The notes under the pieces: generated by a model
The model's database searches: none
What the model was told of the DNA's origin: nothing
The model's input: the letters and a program-made list of their open reading frames with translations, nothing else
Origin: Roridomyces roridus
Taxonomy: Eukaryota; Basidiomycota; Agaricomycetes; Agaricales; Mycenaceae
Direction of reading: 5' to 3'
Length of the DNA: 64,000 bases
NCBI GenBank assembly: GCA_029378245.1
Contig: JARKIF010000028.1
Coordinates: forward strand, 124,001-188,000
Position numbers and translations under genes: made by a program
Shown here: positions 25,228-36,516 of the stretch, piece by piece
Layout: each line of letters starts with the position of its first letter
Position numbering within the stretch: position 1 is the first letter of the stretch

Positions 25228-27159
25228 ATAGGTCCCTCGTGACATTGTCCTCCTTCCAATCCGATCGTCTCGGCCACGTGAAATGTCTAGACCTCGGCCA
25301 ACTGCAGCGGCGATAGAAGGGAACGACGCAGAAGCGCATGTACCCGCGCGGCTTGGGCCGAGGGATAGCGCAGGACAGAATCCAGGAAGGGTCGGTGACT
25401 CGGTGGTGCTGGCCAAGTGACGTCGGTGGCACTGCAGTGGATCAAGGACTTCATCAGCCCGCGAGCGAGCGGCGAGACCAACAATTTTCCGTGCGGCACT
25501 GTAACCAGTGTAAGGGCCAGTCATTTGCAGCATGTGGCGGTGAAATAGTGCCCCAGAAAGATGCCGTTTAGGTTGAAGCGTGAAAGGATGCGGGAAAAAA
25601 GTTGAATTACAACATGTATAGAACATGTTGCCTATACGTTGCAATGCGTGCGTAGTCAAGTAGTTAACAGTCTTAGATTTAATTAAATAGATTCCCGTGA
25701 GGTAGCTTGTTCAAATCCCTCAAGTCGTAAGTAGTGAATTGGATATAACAGTGAGGTCAGTGAGTCACTAGAGAAATGAAGACACAGAGCAGTAAGAGAG
25801 AAAGGAGTAGCATTTTTCCCTTTATCACTTTCCAAATTGCCCTACCAGTCAGGCCCGATAAGCCCTTACCATGCCTGACAAGGCCCTCAGACCTGACCCG
25901 GTCTGACGAGCCTGATCAGCGTCTGACCGTCGTCTGATCAGCGGCTGATTCGGAATTTATCAAGGATATCAGCCTCCCGTAAGGCTGGCCGCCTTGTCAG
26001 CCCAGATCCGGCCGAGTCAGTGCTAATTTGCCGAAAAAGAAATTTGCGACAAAGCTCAGGCTAAGTATGACGAGTCGGAAGAGACAATTGAACGGGGTCC
26101 GGAAAACAGTCACGAGGAACAATTGGCTTTGGAATGCTACGACAGTGACTGAGAGAAGACCGGCGCCGCTCCAAGCCGCGGCTGTGACGGATCAACGGAC
26201 CCGCTGGCTTGCGTCACTACCTTGCCACCACTCAGACTGCGCGGCTCGCAGCGCCTCGTATCCTTGCACGCTGGCCGCTCGAAATGCTCGGATGAAGCCG
26301 GAAGAGAACCATATAACGGGACGAATGCAGTCTGCCCTGACTCGTTCCTTGGTCTCCATCATTCTCCTCATCCTCGATATTCCACCTGCGTCTGAACCAC
26401 CAAGGACGGAAACTCGGGGACAGTTATCGTGGTCAGTCGTTCGGCGGTGAAATTGTGCCACACGCTGGGATCCTGCTGCCAGAATGTCGCTGTCGGCCGA
26501 CCCCACCAGTATGTGTACAGGTTACGCGTTCACTCATCTGACTTCTTCAGAATGCCACGGTGTGAGTTCGCCACCGATGGCGTCCGACAAGTACGTCTTC
26601 AAGTCGAACATGTCGCTCAGGCTGTCGGGAAAAAGAATTTTGATCTGGTGCCGGGCGAGTGGGCAGGTGCGTCGAGTGTTGCTAATGACTAGACCTTCTC
26701 AAAAAAAATTCTCCAGAGCCTGAACTTGGCCTGAACAGTATCACCCCGAGCTAGCACTAGTCTTCCGATTGACTCCGGTTACTACTTATTAGTTGTTTAA
26801 GCCCGGGTTCTGGTACGGCGCCACAACTTCTAAACCTTCTTTCAGTTCCTCTGCCTCCGAACTTGTTTTTGAGCAGTTCAATGGCTTCCAATGGCCGTCG
26901 TATTGCGTGACGTCGACGCATCGAAGACTCCCAGGAGGCGTTTCAGGTTTACGGCTTGAATTCTTCGCTTCACCCACATTCTGCGGCCTGCCATCTAGAC
27001 GCACTCGCGTCTTGACAAGTTGAGTTGTTATTTTGGTTTGGTGCCGATGCGGACTGGCTAACCGTTGGACCTCGCAGGCATCCGAAACCGCGTAGGTCCT
27101 TCACCTATAAGGTCCCGGGCTCTCGCTCGCGCCTTGACACGAGCTCCATCCTTTCTTTC
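25228..27159. other. Intergenic region, no convincing gene
   Basis: Holds the right-hand TCAGAC-rich segment (25845-26015) and a weak tRNA-like stretch near 25650-25735 (ttgttcaaatccctcaa) that does not fold properly. The plus frame at 26429-26692 has no recognisable domain. Upstream exons of the TEA-domain gene could lie here but none was identified. Confidence 0.4.
25845..26015. repeat. TCAGAC-rich segment, right flank
   Basis: Dense in gtctgac, gatcag and cctgac motifs and contains ataagccctta, as does the segment at 24060-24205. The relationship is by motif content only; a clean terminal repeat was not demonstrated. Confidence 0.35.
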
Positions 27160-28147
27160 ATGTTTGCGCCGCAACCGTCGATGTTCGAGAATGGCCAGTT
27201 TCAAAAGCCCGAGAATCAGCTCTTGTCTTCTATACTCGAACAACGACGAAATTGGAAGACACTGGAGAGCGGGGAAGCTATTTGGTCCCGGACGCTCGAG
27301 GCGGCTCTCATCGAAGGTAAGAGACATTACGCTCGTCAAGATACGTATTTATTTCCTGGAACCAGGGCTGCAGCACTACCAGCCGACCCCGTCCAAAGAG
27401 ACCGTAATGCTAGGCCGTTTTCCCCGTCGTAATCAATTCGTCTCGCGATATATTTGGAAGAAGACGGGCCAGATGCGCACCCCGAAACAAGTGGGGAGTA
27501 GAATCCAGCAACTCCGGGAAACGTACAAGGGGCAGGAATGTACGTGGACTGACTCCTGGTGGCACCGTATTCACACAAATCAATGCAGGGCAGAAGCTCT
27601 TGTTTCCTACCCCGCAGACTGTCGTTACAGAATGCCCACCAACCGAACCCTCTGCGCCGCCCCACGTCATTATCGTGATCGACATATCCCGCACCGCCGA
27701 GTCCGCAGAGGTCCACGAAGGTCCACTGCGGCCGTGGGCAGAGAGTCCAAACGTGATCCATGTATCCCGACGCCCACGTCCGCTGGCGTCTATCGACCCC
27801 ACAGTGACATTCGTGTCCGCGTCGCCGATTTGCGCCGAGTCGCATTTTAGTGTCCAAGTCGGCGACCTTGTCGTGCACAGCGAGTGCACTCCGTTAGTGC
27901 TGCGTTCCCAGTGGGGTGTAGCTCAGGATCATTCATCGTCCGGGATCTTGTGCTCTTCTGCGTTGGTCCCGCAATATTGGGGGACTTTGTTGGAATGTAG
28001 AGGTAAGCCGTCCTGGGAGCGAACTATAATTGAAATCTAATGCCTGCGCTTGTAGATCCGACGCAGTGTCGTATTTTTCATCAAGTGGCCGCGGCGGATG
28101 GAGCTATTATCTTCTCCGCTGAGTATATGTTCAACTTTTCGGACTGA
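27160..28147 (+). CDS. TEA/ATTS-domain transcription factor (278 aa)
   Basis: Four exons are inferred: 27160-27316, 27366-27539, 27589-28002 and 28056-28147. All junctions are phase 1, with introns of 48-53 nt and donors GTAAGA, GTACGT and GTAAGC. Residues about 35-110 resemble a TEA (TEF-1/AbaA/TEC1) DNA-binding domain. It begins with IWSRTLEAALIEGL, continues through LGRFPRRNQFVSRYIWKKTG and ends with RTPKQVGSRIQQLRE, matching the family's helix-3 recognition pattern. The remaining C-terminal half is beta-rich with no named domain. TEA factors bind CATTCC-type sites and control development in fungi (AbaA, Tec1). This is a nuclear regulator of unknown targets. The start is the first ATG of the open exon; an additional 5' exon is possible. 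Confidence 0.82.
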
Positions 28148-30509
28148 GCACTGTATTTTATTGCATGGATTGGATGGAATATTTATGAAATAGATTTGGA
28201 TTGAAGAGATATCTCTACTACCCGAAACGAGGCTAGCCTCCAGTTCATTCCGTCTGTCTGTCCGCAGGGCAGACCATTCCTGTTCGCTCGGGGGTACTCG
28301 GTCGCAGTGTGAAGTCCGGAACTGTGAACCAGCGGAAGTCATGCGGGCGTCCTGCCCTTAGTGTCGATGAGAGACCCATACCGACATCGTTCGTCCATTT
28401 TGCCGTAGTAGCTGAGATCAGAAATGGCTGTCTGACAGACTCGTCTATTAGTTGGACTAAAAAATTTGCCGTGTCGTCATTTCATTTGGAATCGAGGCCT
28501 ACGGGTAGCCCAACTCTGCTTATTAGTTTAGTCGCAGTCCTAGTTCAGTGAATGCACGGCTACCGACGGATAGGCACGGCGCTCTATTGCTATAGAGCGG
28601 TCCAGGCTTGTAGATTCATTTCACAGAGTTCGGCCCTGACAGCCGCTGCCGGACCAGAATTTTGACTTTTGACCAGGGCAAAGCGATTGGATTTAGTGTA
28701 GAAGCGCATATGCACATGCTTCGGGGGTCGACTCGCTCGATTCTTTCGGTGGCACTTGAACACCTGAGAAGTTCTACTCGCGCCGTTTCAAGTTCATACA
28801 GAAATCGAGCGAGAAAGACGGTACGCGTGGTATGGATTTATTTTCTCGGGGTCCCTTCTCCAATCGGACGCGAAACCAAGTGCGGGACAGGTCCCCGTTT
28901 TTCAAGGGTACCGGTGCAGGGCCGACAGAGAAGGCCTGGTATGCCCGTCGTCGCGTTCCGAGCAGGTCTGGTACGTCCTTGAAATTTCTTTTCGAGTCTG
29001 TCCCGAACAGGCAAATACCAACCTAGTTTATTGATGTACACGAAAAATAGACTAATTGTGTTGCCGAAGCAGGCTGATCTACGTGCGCCACGGCGAGTAG
29101 GCGCGAAGTGACGGAGTTGAAGCGAGGAGGGGCGTCTGGCCGAACTTCGAAGTGTCCGGCAGGTCTTCTCAGTCGGCCTGCGGTCGCTGACAGCCTCGAG
29201 CCATCGACGACGCGACAGATGTGTGGCTCCGACGTCGACTGGCGCAGAGCCGACATAGAGGCATTCGATTGACTTCCGCGACCTGCGTCCTGAATTACAA
29301 CAGGCAAAGGCGTTGACTTTTTGACCTCCGGTCGAAATTCTCGCCGTGTTGATTTGGAGTGCATCCGGGAGTTGGGACAACCGGAAAACCGAAAAACCGA
29401 AAAACCGGGATTCTGGTGATGGCGGTGTTTTGCCGTTCGGCACAAACACATCAGATCACTTACTTACTCCTGACTCACTCGACGACACCAGGCCCGTTGT
29501 CTCAGCTTGCGCCCGCGCCTACCCACCCGACGCCCGACCTCTGTCTCCTGCCAGGCGCACGCGGCGCCCGTCGTCATCGTTGCACCGTGAAAACGGTCGG
29601 AGGCCTCGGTCGGATGACATCATCATCGAGGCGGCAATATTTCAAGACCCGCAAGCCCACGACAGCCATTGGAAGACTGGTGGAACCATTGCAGGGTTGA
29701 GGGAGGAGCTAGGGAGGATAGAGACAGTCATGGCGAGGCTCACCCGCACTCGTGAGTGGCTCAATATCCTTCGCCCAAGCACACCCACTCTACATCCAGG
29801 GTCCTCAACCTTTCGTGCATCACATTCCAAACCTCCACGCCCCACAAGGCCTCCTTCACTTCCCCTTCACCTCCCTGACTCTGATTGACGTGGTGGCATG
29901 GCCCCGCCGTCGCGCTCTTCAAGGACACATCTGCCGCTTGCCCTCCTCAATGCTCATCCCGCCCTATCTGCTCCTCTTGGGTCCGACCAGCCCTGCCGAG
30001 CCCGCCCCCGCTTTGTCAAGTCGGCGTCCTCAATCTGCAGCTCCCGCCGTTCGGCTGCTTGACCCCTCTCACAGTAGACACAACGTACAATGTCACTCTA
30101 CTTATTCTGAATGAATATTACATGGTATCAAGTATGGATTGGCCAAGAGAGCGAAGGAGTGAATGGGTGGGTGCCGAGAGGTGCACATGTTAGCCGTGAT
30201 GGCAGCCGCAGCGGCAGATCACTGCAGCACAGCCATCCGATCACCGGTTCCGCGGTTGTTCCAACTCCCGAATTTTGTGTTGATTTGGATCCATGAACAG
30301 CAAGTACAGTTTCAAATCCCATTCCATTCAACGAGCGTGTAACTAACAAATTACCCTAAAGTACTAAAAGAGAGTAGCGCAATTATAAATCAAGTAAAGT
30401 AGAGTAAAGTATCCCGAATCTGAATCCGAGTGCAGTCCGTAAAGAGCGTGAGGTGAGGTGAGGTCCGTAATCCGTAATCAAAAAAGGAACGGTGAGATTC
30501 TTTTCAGTT
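28148..30509. other. Intergenic region, no convincing gene
   Basis: Overlapping frames at 28838-29449 (minus, 203 codons) and 29346-29888 (plus, 180 codons) have no domain. They lie across a small aaaaaccg direct repeat near 29385-29405. Neither is called as a gene. Confidence 0.4.
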
Positions 30510-32323
30510 TCACCAGTGGAAAATCGAGCTAAGCAGCCCGCTCAAAAGGCCCTGCTTGACACACTTGCTGCCGCTGAGCTTGTACCCATTGCTGCACGTG
30601 AACGCGCAGAGGTTGCTCTGCGTGCATGAAGGAGTGGAGTTGTCGGGGTGAGAGCAGGTTGAGCGCGGGGAGGAGTTGATCTGCAAACACGAATGAGCGA
30701 TGAGGAGTAGAGAGAGTGTGTATGCGTACCTTGGCAGTGAGCGAAGCGACAACATCAAGAGAGCTCCCAATGGTAAGCGCCTTCTTGATAGGCGAGAGCG
30801 AAGTCTTGACGATAACGTCGGCGAGGACGCTGGTGCAAGTGCAGAGAGCGTCGGAGGTAGAGATGGATCCGCAGTCGGTGCTGCCGAGCGTGATGGTGCC
30901 CGAGATGCACGCACAGACGGTGGTGGAGACGGAGACGTCCACAGTCGCCGGGGCCGGGATGGCCACGCACGAGTTGCCCGACTGAGTGAACCCGTCTTTG
31001 CACGTGAAGCCACAGAGGTTGGACGACGTGCAAGAGGGAGTGGAGTTGTCCGGGTGGGAGCAGGTGGATTTGTGAGAGCCGGTGTTGATCTGCACAACTC
31101 CATAAGTATTTTGAAGGAAACCAAAAACGAACAACGCACCTTATCAGTCAAAGAAAGAATAACATCCGCCGAGCTACCAATGGTCAACCCAACCTTGATG
31201 GGCGAGAGGGTCGTCGAAGTAACAAAGGTGCTGAGGGCGCTGATACACGTGCAGAGCTCGTCGCTGCCCGAGAGGCCGAACGAGCCACAGCTCTTGCCGC
31301 GGACGCTGAACGCACCCGAGATGCAAGCGCAAACGGTGGTCGAAACGCTGACGTCCGTGGCGGGAGGCGGCGTGGGGACACACGAGCTGCCGGATTTGGT
31401 GAAGCCGGATTTGCAGGTGAAGCCGCAGATGTCGTTGGAAGAGCATGAAGGAGAAGAGTTGGCCGGGTGAGTGCAGACGGACTTGGGACCCGTACTGGTG
31501 TTGATCTAAGCAAAGGATAAGTAAGATACGCGGCGATGAGAGAGTAGAGAGAGGCATACCGTAGAAGTGAGAGCAGCGATGACGTCGACCGAGCTAGCAA
31601 TGCTCAATCCGAACTTGATGGGGGAGAGGGTGGTCGAAGCAACAAAGGTGTCGAGGACGCTGATGCACGTGCAAAGCCCGTCAGACGCAGCAAACGAACC
31701 GCAGTTCTTGCCGCGGACACTGAAGGTGCCCGTGAGGCAGCCACAGACGGTGGACACGGTCGAAACGTCGGTCGAGGGGGTGTTGGAGACACACGTGCTG
31801 CCGACCTTGCTGTATCCGTCGTTGCAGGTGAAACCGCAGAGGTCGATCGAGGTACACACGGGGGTGGAGTTTTCGGGGTGAGTGCACGTCGACTGGGTCG
31901 GTTGGGATTTAATCTGGGAAGGAGAATGAGCGGATGAATGACAATGAAAGTGAAAGACATACTTTGTCGGTCAGGGAGAGGACGACTTGAGCAGAGCTCG
32001 CGATGCTGAGCGCAGTCTTGATCGGCGAGAGCTTGCATTTGGAGACGGTGTCTGCAAGAATGCTCACGCAGGTGCAGAGCTCGTCGGCGGCTGAAGAGAT
32101 ATGTAAGCATCGAGGCAAGATACGAACTGGATAACGCACCAGCAATGGACCCACAGTCCTTGTTGGCGACAGTTATACTCCCAGTAATGCAGGCACATAC
32201 GGTGCTGCTGAGGGTGGTTCTGGCGGAGACACCGACGTCGGTCGAGCGGGGGATGACGACAACAGCATGAGAGAGTTGAGAAAGAGCGACAAGCGTCAGA
32301 GACGCGAGAGTAGGATAGTGCAT
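30510..32323 (-). CDS. Secreted modular cysteine-rich protein (520 aa)
   Basis: Six exons are inferred: 32323-32140, 32090-31963, 31913-31560, 31505-31140, 31089-30730 and 30680-30510. Introns are 49-54 nt. The chosen Met gives a clean signal peptide (LASLTLVALSQLSHA). Exons 3, 4 and 5 are 118, 122 and 120 codons, all phase 0 at both ends and clearly homologous. Each encodes a six-Cys module (C-HPxNSxPxC-x5-CxFTCxxGxxxxGxxC) and then a second module with CxCxxG, DCGS and LCTC motifs ending in a conserved LSPIK helix. Exons 1-2 encode only the second module and exon 6 only the first. I do not recognise a named domain. Disulfide-rich extracellular or cell-wall localisation is inferred from the signal peptide and Cys spacing. 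No catalytic residues are apparent. Confidence 0.85.
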
Positions 32324-32419
32324 TGTGGAAGGAATGTGGGATGTCGTCAACGGGCTCGTGAAGGAAAGGAGGGAAGGAGGGAAGGAGGGAGAGTGCGGGA
32401 CTTGGGTTAACGCTGGAGA

Positions 32420-32427
32420 CTTTTATA
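32420..32427 (-). promoter_or_regulatory. TATA box upstream of the Cys-rich secreted protein gene
   Basis: TATAAAAG on the minus strand, about 100 nt before the ATG at 32323. The position fits a core promoter with a short 5' leader. Confidence 0.5.
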
Positions 32428-33417
32428 CCCTCCTGAACCATGCGGCCGGCCGATCATCAGTAGACGTTGAGGGGCTCAGTGTGTACGTGCCTGATCAAGA
32501 CTTACAAAGCCCGGACGATGGATACAAACGAGAGGCCAACTGACTCTGCGGCTCATGATCTTTGGCATTGAATCTATGCTGCAGGTGTGTTCGTCCAAGA
32601 GCTGCCAGCGGACATACTCGATGCGTCGAGAGCAGGAATGGGTGCCGGGTCCGGCGCGTCACACTTTCCAGGTCCGATCGCCGATCGGCATTCCGGGTGC
32701 CTCATCCCTTGAATTGATCAGGTAGGAATTTATTCCGAATTAATCCAGTGCACCTGGAATTCGAATTCCTCCTGCTTTTACTTGGCGTGCGATCTCTCCT
32801 CTTGTCCCCATTATTTTGTGGTCCCCTGAAGTCCCCTGAAGTCCCTGTTGTTTTATTCTGACGACCAAGACCGCGGCAGACTGATCAAGAGCAGGCGAGG
32901 TCCCACGCGAGGTTCACTGACCCCTAAAGAGCCCTTTACTAAGGCAGCCCAGGGGTCGATGCATGTGGCACTACAGGATCAACCTTCCTCCGAGGCCGCT
33001 CGTTCTGGCAGAGGTTAGTGGCCATAATTTTTTAGGCGCCGTCCAGGGGAGTCAAGAACTGGCGCCGCGGCACGCAAGGACCGGATGGTTCCGCTGATCC
33101 GCGGCACGACCGCCCAGTGTCGTTTGTTCCAGTTTCCACAGCTTGAATTGCCGACCCCAGAAAGAGAGAACCCGGAGAAGACATGCCGCAGTGGAGGTAG
33201 GAAAAAAAGTAACGCAAGAGAAGCCACTGTGCGAAACCAGTAAACGGGAGCCGAATGGCTCTCTTGAATGAACATGAGACGCGTCACGCAGGACATTCGA
33301 GGTGAATGGAGGTTCGGGACAAGAGCCGTTTTGATGGTTTCCACGCTCGGCCGCCAACGTGTGATTGATGTCGCATGATATGCGACCGGCCCTTCCTTCC
33401 TGCCTTTACCCCGCACC
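32428..33417. other. Intergenic region between divergent genes
   Basis: Divides the Cys-rich gene (minus) from the Iml2-family gene (plus), so it should hold both upstream regions. A ggagggaa micro-repeat lies just before it at about 32368-32390. No coding gene was recognised. Confidence 0.5.
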
Positions 33418-35772
33418 ATGTCCTACAACCCCACATACGTCGATCCACCGCCCGTAACCCACCCATACAAGCCCGAAATCGCCCTAGATGACCTCCCCTG
33501 CGTCACCTACGCCCTCGACACTTTTCTCTCGAGCAAAATGCACGAATGCGAGGACTATATGAACGAGAGCGACCAGAAGAAGTGCGTCACTGAGTCTCAC
33601 GATGTGGCTAGGCGGCTTACAGTCGGGCTGATACATAGGCAACGGCTGTACTTTGCGACGGGCTATGGGCTCATCCAATGCGTCAAGGGGCTCATGTCGT
33701 ATGCCGATGAGGTGCGTGGTGGCGGGTGCAGACGTGTCGCCGGGTGGATGAGACGACGTCCAGGACCTCCTTGACGCCCTGGGCCACACGAAACAAGGCG
33801 TCCTCATTGCCTCGCAGCATCGGAAGAAGGCGCCGATGCTGGCATCCCGCCTCGCAGGCTATGTGTACGTCTTCGAGTCATATTCACCGCCTTGGCCTTA
33901 ATTCTGCGTAGAGTGTCGAGTCTGAATACCACGGGACTGGGCTTCATCAAGAGCATGACGGACGTGGAACGCCATGCCGAACTTGTCTACGCAGAATCGT
34001 TGTTCGAGAAGGCTCTGCTGGGGATAGTCTACTCGGGCGACTGGCTTGCGTTTGTCAAGGAGGCGTGCGTCGCAGTCTCATCTCTCTTCGTTTTCTCATC
34101 CAAACACATTCAGCCTCAACATGCGTACCATCATTGGTATCTACCGCAGCCTCTACAAGTACATTACCGTCGTCGACGCCGAGTATGCTGCTACTGGCGC
34201 GGGCAAAGAAGATCCTGCAATCGACGACCACTTCCGCTCGGGCGTCTACCTAGGCGCTGGCATGAGCACCCTCATTCTTTCGCTCCTGCCCTCCCGTCTT
34301 CTCAGCATCGTCGAGATTTTCGGTTACGCCGCAGACCGTGCAGAGGCGCTCGAGATTCTGGGGCGTGCTGGCGGTTGGGGTGGCCGCTCTGCCCGGGCTG
34401 CGGCTCAGGATAAATCGGCCGACGCTGGAAACGCGTTCACCGCCGACATGGACCACCCGGGGCTCGACGACGAGGACGTTCCTCCGTTGCGGGGAACGGA
34501 CAAGGAAGGCGTGCGGCGATCCATATGTGACATGGCGCTGCTCATCTTCCATCTCGTGCTCAGCAGTTTCACTTTCGATCGCGTCGATGTGCCTATGGCC
34601 GCTCGTATCGTCAAGTGGAATCTCAAACGCTACCCGACGGGTGTCTTTTTCCTGTTTGGCGCCGGTCGTCTAGCACTCGTGCGTTCACAACCTGCGCGTG
34701 CTATCGAATTCCATACCCGTGCGATGGCTGCGCAGACGCAGTACCGCAATCTGCATCATGTCAGCTATTGGGAGATGGCAATTGCGAATTTGGCGCTCGT
34801 GGATGTACGTAGTAGCGCCGAGTGCTGGAAGGTTCTGGAGCAAGAGGCGACGTGGAGCAAGAGTATCTATTCCTACGGTCGGGCGGTGTGCTTGCTCGCG
34901 AGTGTCGAAGACGGGGAGAGTAAGGAGGGCGATGGGGATAAGGAGAAGCGGGAAGAGGCGTTACGACTTATGAAGCTCGTCCCGACTCTGCGGCAAAAGA
35001 TCGCCGGCAAGTCGATCCCGCTCGAGAAGTTCGTGGCTCGCAAGGCTCGCAAGTGCATTGCGCAGAACGGGCGTCTTCTGCTTCCTGCTCTCGAGCTGTC
35101 CGTCGTCTTCCTGGGCATCGCACATGCGCCTCGCCGTATTGTCGAGGAGCGGATGTTGCCTCAGGTACGAAGTGCGCTGGCGGAGCTCAAGGAGGGCGCG
35201 CAGGGGTATTGGGATGATTTGGCGCTGGCGAGGTATTTGGAAGGTTTGTGTTTGCGGTACATTGCGTTTCCGGTGCGTATTCTCCTTGTCGATCTTGGCT
35301 TTACTGATCCCGCGCGTAGGATCCCGACGCTGTGCTGGACCCAGCGGAGGTGCCGGCGTTGTCGCGGGACGAAGCGGCTAACGGCGCCAAAGCGTGTTTC
35401 GAGGCTGTATTCAAAGATGGTGAGAAGATCGAGCTGGACCACCATATTGTTTATCACGCTCGTGCGTTTCCCCCCTTTTCCTTCGGTTGAAAGAATTTGT
35501 GCACTGAACAGGGAGGCGAGTAGATTACGAACTCGGTCGGCTCCTTGCGTGTCTCGGCGATGAAGCGGAGGCGCGTCGGCATTTGGAACTCGTCCTCTCG
35601 GGCAAGTATCTCGAGGTTGGGCCGTCGGGACGGAAGGTAACTAACTCTTCGCCTCTCGTTTTGTCGGAGTTTGATTCCGAATATTTGCACCCAGGGCCGA
35701 TACAGCATGGAAAACGCGCTTCATATGCGGGCGAATGCAGCGGTTGAGGCGTTGCATCAGAAGCGATTGTAG
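33418..35772 (+). CDS. Iml2/TTC39-family TPR protein (679 aa)
   Basis: Seven exons are inferred: 33418-33711, 33764-33864, 33912-34064, 34114-35272, 35320-35461, 35524-35636 and 35695-35772. Introns are 47-62 nt with GTGCGT, GTACGT or GTAACT donors, and phases are consistent throughout. The protein resembles the Iml2 / tetratricopeptide-repeat protein 39 family (DUF3808). Supporting segments include an early ALDTFL-x-SKMHECEDY helix, ESLFEKALLGIVYSGDWLAF, FRSGVYLGAGMSTLILSLLP and the TPR-like helices ending in HLELVLSGKYL. Yeast Iml2 is linked to mitochondrial outer-membrane and lipid-droplet-mediated clearance of inclusion bodies. That role is transferred from the family, not shown here. Length (about 680 aa) is normal for the family. 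The last exon has a degraded copy downstream at about 36352-36421. Confidence 0.88.
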
Positions 35773-36030
35773 ATTGAGAAGTATGCGTGTGTATGTATGC
35801 TAGGTAGAGAGAGATACCCTGTACTAATTTAAGTTTTGTTTATGTGAGGAAGCTTGCTTGTTTTGTGACGCTGACTGTATTCGACCCGTGGAATTTTATG
35901 AGTTATTGAAAGCGCAGACTATCGCACTTCCTGCAGCCTCAGTTCAGCAGCTAATCATGATATCGACAAAGGCGCATGCAGTCAAAGTTGAATATGCCAA
36001 AAAAAAAAAAAACCGCGGTTCCACCGTAAT

Positions 36031-36300
36031 GCCCTCGGAAGGATTCGAACCTCCATATCACATCACAATCTCATCGACTAGATTTGACGGGCGAGGACCC
36101 TCCTAGCGGACCCTTTCTACGATTCAAAGCCCAAGGGTTCCGGAATCTAACACATCGTGACCTTGGTCACAAAAAAGCGGCGCCAAGAGACGTTGCATGC
36201 CCTCGGAGGGAATCGAACCCTCAAATTTAATTCACTAGCAGCGTGTCGACAAGCAATAGACGGTGATGTGACCACCACGGTCAACGAAGGCTTCCCCAGG
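36031..36300 (-). repeat. tRNA-derived SINE-like repeat cluster 1 (2 copies)
   Basis: Two T-arm/B-box blocks lie on the minus strand, at 36031-36054 and 36199-36223 (GGGTTCGATTCCCTC then CGAGGGCA). Upstream on that strand is a matching GTTGACC-like segment near 36280. The flank 35945-36010 (cagctaatcat..atcg.caaaggcgcatgca) matches the flank of cluster 2 at 42391-42440, so the repeat unit extends well beyond the tRNA-like part. Confidence 0.7.
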
Positions 36301-36351
36301 GTCTCTGTGGACCAGCTCCGGTCATTCGCTAGTCTCTCTCTCTGATTATCT

Positions 36352-36421
36352 TTACCCAGGGCCGGCACATCATCGAAAACGCGCTTCGCTGCTCGCATGC
36401 GGACAAATGCAGTGATTGGGG
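36352..36421 (+). pseudogene. Degraded copy of the last exon of the Iml2-family gene
   Basis: The segment starts cccagggccg, including the intron acceptor. It goes on through gaaaacgcgctt and caaatgcag, matching 35690-35757 with several substitutions and a small insertion. It is isolated, about 600 bp from the parent exon, with two SINE-like copies in between. No other part of the gene is repeated here. Confidence 0.65.
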
Positions 36422-36516
36422 CAGTATGCTATGAGGGACACATCTCGCATGATTCATGGAATTCCAAAGAAAAGAAAGAAAAAAATGAGAATGCGCGGAG
36501 ATTTCTTGTATTATTC

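Noticed and set aside
25650..25735. tRNA-like sequence with gttcaaatccctcaa
   Set aside because: No acceptor stem and a mispaired T arm; at most a relic.
28838..29449. 203-codon minus-strand frame
   Set aside because: No domain, overlaps an equally plausible plus frame, and has no promoter or splice support.
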